40,295 nt of DNA, taken from NCBI GenBank assembly GCA_003427395.1, contig BFEA01000817.1, positions 468,038-508,332 on the forward strand, given 5' to 3'. Both the position numbers and the translations under genes were made by a program. Under the pieces are notes generated by a model. The model was not told the origin of the DNA. It saw only the letters and a program-made list of their open reading frames with translations, and did no database searches. This document shows, piece after piece, positions 29,986 through 40,293 of this stretch. Each line of letters begins with the position of its first letter. Positions within the stretch are counted from its first letter, which is position 1. This DNA is from Chara braunii (lineage: Eukaryota; Streptophyta; Charophyceae; Charales; Characeae).

Positions 29986-30867
29986 TCATGTCTGACTCTG
30001 CCTCAAGCTTCCTTGGTGCGGCACTACCCCAACTGGGGCCTTCCAGATGCAGCGCCTATAAAGGTGATGAAGATGGTGTCACCATAGCCAGGTAGATACC
30101 TCGCCACTCTCCTCCTCTGTCCTCTTCTCCCTCCTCCTACCCGTAAAGCTCCACCATAGCCAAGGTGGGAGCTCCTGGTCTTCCTCCTAGCAGCGCTGTA
30201 GTACCCAGCGCTCCTCCAGCCAGCGCTCCAGCAGCATGTCGCCAAACTTGCACACCGAAGAATGAGGCTGAGATCTTGGCTCAGCCTCAAGATATAGCGG
30301 CCTACTTGCCTCCTGGGTGGTGACTTCCAGGCCGCTCGGCCTGCCAAGCAACCGGTACCTCCTCCCTTTCGGAGGGAAACATCATTGCAGACTCTGATAT
30401 TGCCCGTACAGGCCCTAGACTCAGACTGGATGGACTGGTACCCTCCTAGACCTAGCCTACCGCTACTGGACCTCTAAAAATGTCAACTTTGTCTTCTTCT
30501 GCTCGGCCTCGAGTACCCGGCACATCTACTTCTACTTGGTGTGGTACCGGCCTACCTGATACTTGAGTGTTTTTCCGCTGCTCTAAGTGTCGTGGGCCTC
30601 TTGCTCCGCCACTTTCCCCGCTGCAACCCTCAATGTCATGGCCACAGGTAAGTACCGGCCCTACGGGCCTCCAAAGTACCCTTGCGGGTCACACACACAC
30701 ACTCATGCCGACAAGCACTCAGACAGGCATGCAGGTCACCAAGCACACGCGCACACACAGACTTAGAAAACTAAGCAGAATGCCGGAATCTCAGCAAGGC
30801 ATCCATTCCATCGGCAGAACTCAGAAACCAGCAGTGTTCTCAGTCTGTTTTATGGCAAGTCATTACA

Positions 30868-30985
30868 CATTTGTTCCTTAATGTAGTTGTTTCCTAATTC
30901 TTCCTTTATTGGTTGTCCTCGGAGTGTCTCTCCTCTTCCTCTAAGTCACCTGTGCACCGGATCATGCTATCCCAATCCCTGAACT
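30868..30985. other. Short unassigned segment between solo LTR and LINE C
   Basis: Starts with the CATT duplication. It may be the continuation of LINE B or the 3' flank of LINE C; I cannot decide. Confidence 0.4.
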
Positions 30986-33217
30986 TTAGGTACCCTCTTC
31001 TAGTTTTTTTCCCCCTAATAGCCATTTTTCGTCAAAGGCTTTCTGGCTAGTCTCTCTCTTCTTGGGGTCCATTAGCTTTTCCTGTTTCTTTATTTCCTTT
31101 TCCCACAGTGACCTAATATCTGTCTCCGTGATTTCCTTTGTCTCTTTCCATTCCGTTTCACCCATTGTCTTCTGGTTACCAAGTGTTCCTTTGCATCTGG
31201 ATCTCCATGTGACTGATAGTGTTGCTCTTCTCAATAGAGCCGCTATGGCCTTTTCTTATTTTTCCAGGTTTCCTTGACTATCCTTCCCCGAAAGGAGGTA
31301 GTCCGAGTGCGACGGGAACGGGTTTGGGGAGATGTTAGACCAGGCTGCCTTGACTGCTTTCCATAAAGTGTCAGCATGGGGACATTCAATCAGGCAGTGA
31401 ACGAGTGATTCAATTTTGTTGTCATTGCACAATTTTGCAGAGTGCGGTTTGTTATGTTCTTTGATCGGCCTTCCTTCACAGGTCTAGCCATTCGTTGACG
31501 GGAGCTGCCCAATATAGGATCAGCCATTGCAGGCTTCTAAATCTAGTGGGCTTTATGCTGCTATGGTAATCCCAGGGGATTTGCGTAGGCCATCCATGCT
31601 CCTCACCCAGATGCTTGATCCATCTTTTTGAGATGCGGGTCTACTGTCTTATTTCTTATCTTATACCCTGCCTTTACTTATAGTCTTGTATATTGACATC
31701 TTTCTAGCTCTGCCCTTACCCAGTTTAACATACCATCCCCATTCTACTGGGTATACTTCCAATTCTCTGACATCTTTGTCCGGTCGGAATACTATCAAAT
31801 TCTTGGGAATGTTTTCTCTAACTGGGGATTTGCTTCTCTCTTTATGTCTCCACGTTCTGACCTTCCTCATATTCTCTAAATTGAATTCTAGAGTTGTTTT
31901 CTCTCTTCTTTAATTTCTGCTATTATTCAGTATTTGCCATTTGGTGTAAATCTAAATTCCGCTATGTTACTCGGATTACTTACGTGCTTGATAAATTTGA
32001 GGGCCACTGAGGGTGTTGCCTGACCATTATCTGCTGCCCAATCTCCTGCCTCCTATTTGATCTTTCTCTTTAGCATGGCTCTCCATTCTAGTGGTATGCT
32101 GTCTATCATTTCCCCACAGTTTCTTTCCAGGTTGTGACATCCTTTAGTTGTTGTCTCATCTCTAAGGTCGTTTTCTATCTCTTTTTCTCTTCTTTCCAGA
32201 TATGTTCTATTTTCCTTATTCCCTTCTCTACCGACTTTCTCCATCTTCTACCTTTGCTAGTTAAGGTCCATGGTTCATCTTTCCCGTCCAGAATAAGGGG
32301 GTTACCGAAAAGCGGTTGCCTCAAGACCTCTTCCGTTGTTTTTGGTTTTCTCAACTTTTCTGACCTTTTCAGGGAAGGCATCTCTCCAATGATTAATAAG
32401 TGTTTTCCAGTGCTTACTTGGTCTGTTGGTTGTTATTCCCTCCTCTACTTTCTGCCCTTGGGGTCCATGCTGTGTTCATTAACCAGTGATATCCTTCCAT
32501 GCGCGGGTCTGCTTAAAAAGGTACCAAATTCCGGATCTGATATAGTGCCATGTCGTGCCACGGTAGCTCCTTAATTATCCATTTTGTTTGTAGAGCTTTG
32601 TATTCATTTGCTGGATTTATCAATCCTAGCCCTCCCTTTTTTACTGGTCTGGTTATGTACTTCCAAGCTAATTGCGAAATGAAGGCTGCGTCTCCTGTCC
32701 AGAGGTATGACCCCGCCTTTTTCATCAGTGTTGAGATGAAGTGCTGGGGAGGGCCCCATAGAGAAGATGGATGTGTCTAGTACTAAAGCCCTTCCCATGA
32801 GCAAAATATAAACCTTCTGCCAACCCGTTAACTTGTTTATGATTTTGGCAAGTATGTTCAGGCCTGTGCTATCGCTTTCCGCTGAAACTGTGCTTCCCAA
32901 AAATCTCATGGGTTCTTGGGGGCTGATCCACTGCAGGCCTTGTGTGGCTATTGACTCTGGGGGGGAAGGCTGAGTAGACAACCACCAACCCACCATTTTG
33001 TTCCAGTCGATCTTCATTTCTGAGGCTAACTGGAATGCTTGCATCGTTCTTGTCAAGGCGTAAAGGATGAGTATGTGGCTCTGATTACGACCATTAGATC
33101 ATCCGTGAATAGCATGACCGTGGGGAAGGAGATAGATCTGTCGGTTCCGTAGAGGACGAGCCTGTCTATCGAGGGGACTTTTCATAGAAAGGCCGCTATT
33201 GCCTCCATTACGAACAT
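30986..33217 (-). pseudogene. LINE C: divergent LINE ORF2 fragment (RT to C-terminus)
   Basis: A more distant relative of LINE A, truncated at its 5' side next to an LTR. Near 33100-33217 the minus strand reads FVMEAIAAFL, then TGA (33182-33184), then MLFTDDLMVVIRA, matching LINE A's MEAIASFLRK and MFADDLTVLIRA; catalytic DD is kept and A is T. 32604-33056 has MQAFQLASEMKIDWNKMVGW. 32513-32725 has SYLWTGDAAF and WKYITRPVKKGGLGLINPA. 32175-32381 has TTEEVLRQPLFGNPLI and TSKGRRWRKSVEKGIRKIEH. The C-terminal zinc-like segment (IESLVHCLIECPHADTLW) is near 31430-31350. Several frameshifts separate these pieces. Endonuclease and ORF1 are absent. Confidence 0.8.
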
Positions 33218-34203
33218 CGAAGTCGAAGACCAATGTACGTGACGTCATCACCAATGCAGACCGCCAGCATACACCAGGTACGTTCTCTCTCCTCTCACAT
33301 CACCCTTTGACTTCCCACAGTGTGCATCCCCGACACCCAAGGACCACCATCACCATCACCAGCCTCAGCTGAGCAAGCCTGGCTATGGCTTCTCAGCGCC
33401 CGCTGCACCAGCAGCGCCCAACACCACAATGCGCCTGTGTGTGCCTCTTCCGGCCCTTGGCCTACCAGCAGCCTCCAGCACTCAAACCAGCAGCGCTGCC
33501 ACCAGCAAGCACACGGCCAGAACCCCCTCTGGCTACCGTGCTCACTTTCCTTTATGGAAAGTGAGCTCTGCTTTGTCGAGCTCTGGGCCTGGCTGGACGA
33601 GTTTCCAGTAGCTTCCAGTCGGGCCCCAGTGTCTGCGCCCAGGTCCCCAGTTTCTGTGATGGGCCTGGGCCCCTTTCCAATTGGCCACGCCCAGGTAGCC
33701 CACGAGGCTACAAGTGTCCGCCGCGATCTCACTGGCTGCTGGTCAGTGTGTGACAAACATGCTGCATTCTCATTGGCCCGCGGCCGTTCTGTGATGTGTC
33801 GGCCTCTGGTGGCTCACGCCCAGGGCCTCAACTGTACGTGCCCTGGGCTCAACTGCCTCTCGAGCTGCTGCTGCCGGAATGAGCCAAGAAAAAAGCTCAC
33901 GTTACTCTGTAACCAACTGGTGTGCTGCAACTGTCTGATACCCGACATGCAGAATTGACAAAAATAGGCCTCTCGTAAATATTCTGGCCCGCCTTCACTT
34001 AGGGCGGGCACAAGTCTGTACGGGGCCTCGGCCGAGATGTCGGGTGAGCCCTAGAAGGGCCACTCCGCAGATTCAGGCCCGCATATAGATTCCAACTGCC
34101 CTTTAGCGTGATCACACTGGCCTCTGGCACATATTAGCAGGCCTGCCTTCACTTAGGGTGGGCAAGGCCTTTTCCAGCACTGCCGAGGGCTCAAATCCTC
34201 GCA
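33218..34203 (-). repeat. Diverged LTR, same family as the LTR of Gypsy element 2
   Basis: Collinear with about 36483-37300. Shared landmarks are GAAGACCAATGTAC near the left end, CTGGCTATGGCT, CACTTTCCTTTATGGAA, GGGCCTGGGCCC, the GCCCGCC...GGCGGGC hairpin, and GAGGGCTC...CCTC.CA at the right end. It has an extra internal duplication of the hairpin region (34141-34163). No pol follows, so it is a solo or truncated LTR. Its left edge coincides with the break of LINE C. Confidence 0.65.
33987..34009. repeat. Conserved LTR hairpin GCCCGCC-N9-GGCGGGC
   Basis: A perfect 7-bp stem with a 9-nt loop (TTCACTTAG). The same 23 nt recur at 37205-37227, and a variant at 34141-34163 keeps the stem through G-U pairs. 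Confidence 0.85.
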
Positions 34204-35367
34204 TGGTTTAGGATTATCATTCCCATCCGGCATCCATGCTGACGGTACGTCCTAACCCTCTTTGCTCTTCCAACTGGCAGAATAGTCAGTCCATCCAGCC
34301 AACAGATTCATTGTGCGATTGAGTGCACACCCCCAGCACCGGACTCAGCACCTCTCAGTGTCAGGTGCAACTCAGGCATGCAACCACTTGGCCTACTTAT
34401 TTAGGCAAGCATCAAACAAGAAGAAAAGGCCTGAAAAACAGAGTGGAAACTTAGTAGATCAATGATTGGCGATGATTGGTCAAAGTTCTGTCAAACAGAG
34501 AAAAATGGAAGTGCGTTGACCAAAGCTCTAATAGTGAATCTCTCTCTTCTTTTCCCCCTGCTTTTCTCTTTTTTGTTGAGATTGAGTGAGTGGCTTTAGC
34601 CACTTTCCTTTGGGGGTAAGAAATGTGATCAATGAGGGATTGATTACCTGTAAGGAAAGCTTGAATGAAAAAGAACCCTGGGAGCCAGAATACGATGGGT
34701 GGTCCTCGATCCAGCCAATCTGGTCAAATACACGAGAAGGAAACGGGGGGGGGAAGTCAAAAAAAGAATTGAAAGGTATCAGCATCTACTTCTGTCACGT
34801 CACTTGTCACCCCCCCTCAAATAGGGGACAATCCCCTGCCAGAAGTGCTACCCAGTGCTACCCTGGGGGCAAGGTCGCACTTGGACGGATTAAGAGATGT
34901 ATTGCCCGTAGATAATTCACATCGGCAGCCAGTAACGCTTAATCCATTCGAGTGGGACCTCACCGTCGTAGTAGAAGTTGCCAATAAAGGGCACTCGAGT
35001 TCCATGGCCCTTCTTCTCAAACGGTGACTCCTGCACTGCCCAGGGTTACCCTGGATGACAGGCGGACACCAGGAAGTTTCCGTTAAACGACCACTACCTC
35101 AGAGCCTCTTTTTCCCGTTGGGGGGTTCCACTGCATGCCAAACAAAAACGAACCGCCACCAGCGCCACGGGCAAAACTTTCTTTGTCTTGGCTGGCGCCA
35201 CCAGCAATTTTGGTCTGGTAGCAATGTTCATCAGAAACTTGCGGGATATATTCTTACAGCTACAGGCCTACTAGATCTGTCTGGCACACACACGTATTCC
35301 ATGGCCCTTGACGCAATTCCTCAAAGTGCATGTCCATGGTCTCTTAATTAATAGCAACAATTACATG
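34204..35367. other. Unassigned sequence, no confident gene
   Basis: About 1.2 kb not matched to other parts of the window. One minus-strand stretch (about 34940-35050) reads SPFEKKGHGTRVPFIGNFYY and onward to a stop, which looks protein-like, but it is under 45 codons and flanked by stops. It could be a captured exon fragment or chance. No RNA gene was recognised apart from the U2-like segment that follows. Confidence 0.4.
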
Positions 35368-35400
35368 TACACTTGATCTTATCCAAAAGGCCGAGAAAGG
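35368..35400 (-). ncRNA. U2 snRNA 5'-end fragment (pseudogene or retroposon head)
   Basis: On the minus strand the sequence begins CCTTTCTCGGCCTTTTGG and continues through AAGATCAAGTGTA, matching the conserved 5' end of U2 snRNA with one substitution (GGATAAG for GGCTAAG). U2 would next have GUAGUA, which pairs with the intron branch site; here the sequence changes to CATGTAATTG, so the functional region is lost. Upstream, minus-strand AATAAAAG (about 35423-35430) and GTCACACGCCG (about 35444-35454) loosely resemble TATA and plant USE promoter elements. It is too short to be a functional gene. Confidence 0.6.
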
Positions 35401-35402
35401 TT

Positions 35403-36353
35403 TGACAGCCATGCACCCTGCCTCTTTTATTGCTTTTTCAAACTCGGCGTGTGACTGACATGGCGGCACATGTTTTTACTTCCTATACGAAACCTGTTTC
35501 CTCAATATTTATTTGCCAGCTTGTTATTGCAATCAGACTCGCTTTCATTCACACTTCACATGCACGTAAACAGGTTGTGCAGCAAACTGGCAACACGCGC
35601 CCACTCAAAACTCAGAGATATGGTGATCAGAAACACAGTTCAGATACAATCTCACTGTAGATGGCTATGGCGCATCAGCGCCTATACAAATCTCTGTCCG
35701 TCACTCACACAACACTGCTGTTCACACACCGGACCACCCTGGATACCCCACACAGAACACCCTGTACACCCGTACTCACCTGCACACACCTACAGCTATG
35801 CCGGCTATGGCCGCTGCTACCCTATCGCTATGGCTAACTTCTTCTCGCCCACTTCGTCCTCGGGCTCACTGCAGACCACCTCGCACAAGTCGCTATGGCA
35901 GCGCTTCCGCATGGCTGACACAGGAAACGAATGAATTGCTGGTCGCTGCCTCTCAATTTATACTTCTGTAGCTCGTTGGTCTGGCCCTTTCCCATGCCCG
36001 TGGTGCACACAGTCCCGTACGGTACTTGCTGGACTGGACTAGGACTGACTGGGACTGGGACTGCTGACTCAGCATGGGTAGACTCCACCACTTGTCCACT
36101 TGCCTCTGTCTCAAACGTGAGCAGCTTCGAAAGGCCACTTCCGGACCTTCCGGAGTTCGTGGACTTGGCCTTTCGAGTACTGTAGCAGCTACGGCCTTGA
36201 TGCAAGGAATATGAGTGTGAGCGATATACATAAAACCAAGTTGCGAAATCACACAGCTGAGCAAGTAGTAGTATCCCAAGTAGAGAGTACAAATGCACCG
36301 AGAAAACCATCCATAAAGAGCAATACAATGAACTTGAATGAAGTATTGAGCCA
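35403..36353. repeat. LTR-like sequence related to bases 1-300
   Basis: 35897-36060 aligns with the window start. Upstream of it are repeated GCTATGGC boxes (about 35664, 35813, 35829, 35893) and CAGCGCCTATAC, which resembles a box in the solo LTR near 30052. No coding region. Probably another LTR or leader of the same family, broken by later insertions. Confidence 0.5.
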
Positions 36354-36482
36354 ATGTCCAAGCCCGTAGGCCACACCAACACAGTATCCAGAGTCGCTCT
36401 CTCTGTCTGGCGCACAGCGCCCAGCCTACTCTACCACACTATCCTACTCTACAGCTGGTTCACACAACAAGATCACTTCGGC
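36354..36482. other. Boundary zone before the Gypsy 2 LTR
   Basis: The start of the LTR could lie anywhere from 36355 (TGTCCAAGCC) to 36483. No other feature is seen. Confidence 0.35.
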
Positions 36483-37300
36483 TCACGAAGACCAATGTAC
36501 ATGACTGTCAACACCATCGGCGACCTCTCTTCATGTACCAGGTACGTATCTCGTCACCATCAATCAGACCTTGATTATCCCACACAGCGCCTCACTCCCT
36601 GAAGACCACCCGATCATCCGCTGTAACCCCTGGCGCCCAGCAGCCCGGCTATGGCTGCCTGCGCCCAGCTGCCCTGCAGCGCCCCTCTCACCACCTAGCG
36701 CTCCGTCAGCGCCCCTGGCATTAGTGCAGCATCAAGCAGAAGCGCAGCAGCACTTCCGCATTGCCAGCGCTGGCCAGTGTGCCTGGCCTGGTCTCCCTCA
36801 CTTCCTTTATGGAAGTGTCAGCCTCTTGGATGCTGCGTGTGGCCTGGCTGGAAGCTTCCAGAAGCTTCCGGTTGGGCCCCAGACCCTGTGCCCAGGCCTG
36901 AGACTTACAGTTGAGGGCCTGGGCCCTTTTCAGTTGGGCACGGCCTGGCTGTTGGCTGTATCTGCGCAGGGGCCCCTGATAGATGCGTCGGCAGTGCTGT
37001 TTTTTTCCCAAGGGCCGACGGCCTGCTTCTCAATGTATCGGCCCTGCTTTGTGTGTATATGCCCAGGCACAACTTTCGTGGCCTGGGCCAACTGTACGAC
37101 GCAGCTTAGTGAGGCTCGCGCGTTCACTCAACCAACTGACGCGCTGCGAGAGCCTGAATACCCACATATGGAAATGTCGAATTTGGCCTGTGACGAATAT
37201 TCAGGCCCGCCTTCACTTAGGGCGGGCACTTGGCTTGCTGGGGCCTTAGCCCAGAACAATGTGATGTCTGATAGGGCCACTCGAGGGCTCGTTCCTCACA
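36483..37300 (-). repeat. 3' LTR of Gypsy element 2
   Basis: The right edge (plus strand ...GTTCCTCACA, 37300) abuts the polypurine tract; on the minus strand the LTR therefore starts TGTGAGGAACGAG. The left edge is approximate, set by similarity to 33218-34203. The GCCCGCC...GGCGGGC hairpin (37205-37227) lies about 75-95 nt inside the U3 end. Confidence 0.75.
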
Positions 37301-37315
37301 TTCCATCCCCCTTAT
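37301..37315 (-). other. Polypurine tract of Gypsy element 2
   Basis: Minus strand ATAAGGGGGATGGAA, directly next to the LTR start TGTGAGG. Position and purine content fit the plus-strand primer of LTR retroelements. Confidence 0.85.
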
Positions 37316-37340
37316 AGCTTCGAAAGTCCGCTGAGATGCT

Positions 37341-38665
37341 TCACGCTGGTGCCTTCCCCTTCAGTTTCTTCTCATAATCTGCCACAATCTGAGGAGCTGT
37401 CTTGACAAGTTCCTCCCTTGAAATCCATCGATTTTCCTTCGGATCTGTATGATGCCTGAAATGTACTCTGTATTCTCGCAGGTTTGGGAGGTCTTCCCCT
37501 GCTAGGTGGCTTGGGAACAGGCGTGTCTCTGTGATCCAGAATGTCGTCGACGTCCACGTGGCCACCATGGTTGGGGGCAGCATAGATCTCCGTGATGGGA
37601 ACTGTGCTGTCTCAGCGAAAGGTGCAAGCTTGGAGGCGTGGAAAAAAGGGTAAGTACGCAAGTGACCAGGGATACGAATGACGTATGAGGGACCATCCAA
37701 ATCATTCCCCACAATGTCTAGGACTTCCCAGGGACCGAAATACTCAGGCATTAATTTCCTAGAGATGCCAAACTCCTGTCCCAACTCACTAGCCTTGACC
37801 CAGACTCGTTCCCCTACTTGAAATGTGGACTGTCCGCGATGCTTGTTCTCATAAGCAATCATGGCTTCCTGAGATTTCTTGATGTGTTCGACAGTCTACT
37901 GCAACAGTTTCTCATACTGGACACCAAATTCAATGGTTCCGGGAGTCGCAGCAGTTCGGTTTTCAGGCAGGAGGAAGTCTAGAGCAGATCTAGGCTTCCA
38001 CCCGAGATGTAGTCCATTAGGACTGACGCCGGTGGTGTTGTGTACAACATTGTTGTACAGGCTGGCGATGAGAGGTAATTTTTCATCCCAGTCATCCTGG
38101 CTGGGCTTGATGTAATGCCTCAGCAGATGCTGCACCACTCGGTTCATCTGTTCAGCCTGCCCATTTGCTTCTGGATGATTCCCAGAAGTCATTTGAAGCT
38201 GGCTGCCCATCTGTTCAGCGACCTTCTTCCACATCTCGCTTGTGAATCTCACATCTCTGTCACTAACGATTGTCTTTGGAAGTCCAAAGTCACGCACCCA
38301 GTTGTCCATGAACAACTTGATGACGTGCTCAGTCCTAGCAGTCTCTGGCATGGCGATTAGTCTAGCATACTTAGTGAACCTGTCCACTATGACGAAAATG
38401 TGCCTCTTGCCATTCTTGCTGGTTACAAGAGTATCCATGAAGTCCATGGAGATACTCTGACCTGGGCCAGCAGGAATGGGTAAAGGCTTGAGTAACCCAA
38501 GCGGAGCTTCAGCTCGCGGCTTGTCCCGCTGACAGACCTGACAGGTCTCCACGTACTTCTTCACATCGTCAAGCATGTTAGGCCACCAAAATCGCTGTAC
38601 TAGATTAGCACTAGTCTTCTTATAACCGAAATGTCCTGTTGCGTCGTGGCACTCACCTAAAATAA
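37341..38665 (-). pseudogene. Integrase with chromodomain-like tail, Gypsy element 2
   Basis: One frame from about 38665 to 37341 with a single TAG (37896-37898). Upstream of the first Met the frame reads ECHDATGHFGYKKT, giving the His pair, and CQVC completes the HHCC zinc domain. The catalytic triad is intact: MDFMD, IVSDRD and HPEANGQAE in 37896-38576. After the TAG the frame reopens (MIAYENKHRGQSTFQVGERV), followed by YFGPWEVL (GPY/F-like) and REYRVHFRHHTDPKENRW ... VADYEKK, a chromodomain-like segment at about residues 128-166 of the last piece. The TAG stands where the family would have Gln, consistent with a C-to-T change in a CAG context. Entry from RNase H is shifted near 38657. Confidence 0.88.
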
Positions 38666-40293
38666 ACTCCGCAAAGTTTCCCTAGATGGAACAACTAACC
38701 TCTTGAACCCTGCCTTCTCAAGAAAGAGCAACCCATCCACCATAACAAACTCACCAGTGGTGGCCTTGTCTTTAGCCTGTAATTTGTTGATGATGTCCAT
38801 CGTGATGGTATCTTCCTTGTAGGCTTCCTCCAAAGATCGAGTTACATCTTCAGATAGACCAAACTCAGAAATCAGCGCACCTAGGTAATCTGCCCTCCTA
38901 GACAATGCGTTTGCAACCTTGTTGTACTCTCCCTTCAAATAGTCTAGTTTGAAATCATATTGATCTATGACTTCAATCCAGCGTTTGAGTGCATTTGAGA
39001 GAACTGGTTGAGTCTTAATCCACTTGAGTGTCTGATGGTCGGTTCTCAAATAGAAGAACCTTCCGAACACGTAGTGCCTCCAGTGGACAAGTGCCTTGTA
39101 AAGAGCGTAGAGTTCCCTCTCGTAGGCGGACTTTGCCAACTTCTTTGAAGGCATCTTTTTGCTCATGTACTCGATCGGTTTCAACTTCTTCCCTTCCTGC
39201 TGAGTCAGCACTGCGCCAATCCCATATTGACTTGCGTTAGTGGTTACAATGAATGGCCTTTGCGGGTCGGGTACCATGAGAACCTCACGATGCGTGAGAG
39301 CATGCTTCAAACGCTTGAAAGTTGCCTCACACTCGTCGGTCCAGTCCCATGGTGTGTCGAGTCGACTTAGATCAGTCAAGGGAGATGTGATCGTGCTATA
39401 ATTCTTTACGAAATTGCGGTAATAACCACACATTCCCAAGAATGATCTGACCTTAGTCACTGACTGGGGTCGTGGCCAGTCACGTATGCTAGCCACCTTA
39501 GCATCTTCGGGCCTAATCCCATCCGCGGATACTTCATAACCCAAGTACGGGATTCAAGTGCGACCAAACTCGCATTTCTCCGAGTTTATCTTATACTTGT
39601 GTTGTCGAAGGAGTGAAAGTACTGTGTCTACATGCTGAGCATGCTCCTCGACAGATCTACTGAAGATAAGTATGCCGTCGAGGTACACGACAACAAACTT
39701 ATCCAAGTAGTCATGGAAGATCCTATTCATGGTGTGCTGGAATGTACCCGGCGCATTGCAAAGGCCAAAGGGCATCACCACAAACTCGTACAGACCGTAC
39801 CTGGTCTGAAATGCGGTTTTGTGTTGGTCCTCTGGTCTAATGGCAATCTAATGGTAACCGAATTTTAAGTTTATCTTTGTGTAGTACTTACATCCCTGCA
39901 CCCTATCCAATAGGTCGTCGATGCGTGGTAGAGGCTCTGCGTTTTTAACGATGGTGGCATTGAGGCCTCTATAGTCAATGCACATCCTTAGTGCCCTTTC
40001 TTTGGAACAAACAATACTGGTGAGCCAAAGGGGGAAGTGCTAGGCCGAATCCAACCCTTCTCTGTGAGCTCTTTCAGTTGCCGCCGAAGTTCGTCGAACT
40101 CGGCTGGAGCCATCCTATAGATTCTACCCTTAGGTGTTTTACTACCTGGGATGATCTCTATGGCATGGACAATCTCCCTGTCTACGACTCCTGTAGGCTC
40201 CTCGAACAAATCTGGGTACTTAGCGACGATAGTCTCTATCTCTGGGGGTGTTTTAACGACCTCCCCTTTTGCAGAGACATAGACTAAGTACAT
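38657..40293 (-). pseudogene. Reverse transcriptase-RNase H, Gypsy element 2 (catalytic residues lost)
   Basis: 39988-40293 has the RT N-terminus (KGWIRPSTSPFGSPVLFVPK). After a frame slip near 39990 comes MCIDYRGLNATIV and motif A. There KINLKFGYH has Asn where the family has the catalytic Asp, followed by TAG (39848-39850). 39554-39781 has MPFGLCNAPGTFQ and YLDG instead of YLDD. A TGA (39554-39556) interrupts before 38657-39544, which carries IRDWPRPQSV and RNase H motifs TTNASQYG (Asp to Asn), YERELYAL, RTDHQTL, and NKVANALSRR (Asp to Asn). Enzyme activity should be abolished on several counts, unlike element 1, whose active sites are intact but out of frame. Confidence 0.9.

Larger units (their letters stand above)
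29510..30867 (-). mobile_element. Probable solo LTR inserted in LINE B
   Basis: The segment begins TGTTACGATCC and ends CATTACA, giving TG...CA ends. CATT lies immediately before (29506-29509) and immediately after (30868-30871), a 4-bp target duplication like that of Gypsy element 1. No gag or pol lies inside. AGATATAGC near 30288 resembles the candidate TATA block of the Gypsy 1 LTR in the same orientation, so a minus orientation is preferred. It also holds ACCATAGCC motifs and a TATAAAGG box (30058-30065). A second LTR copy to compare is absent, so the call rests on ends and duplication. Confidence 0.62.

Noticed and set aside
28588-33217. LINE B and LINE C as one element split by the solo LTR
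   Set aside because: Both contain their own ORF2 C-terminal zinc-like region, and LINE C is more divergent from LINE A than LINE B is.
33320-33958. 212-residue plus-strand ORF in the diverged LTR
   Set aside because: Same reason: lies wholly inside LTR DNA, with no recognisable domain.
36571-37317. 248-residue plus-strand ORF across the Gypsy 2 LTR
   Set aside because: Related ORF sequence in the sister LTR at 33320 is not conserved in frame; composition follows the GC-rich LTR, so it is probably chance.
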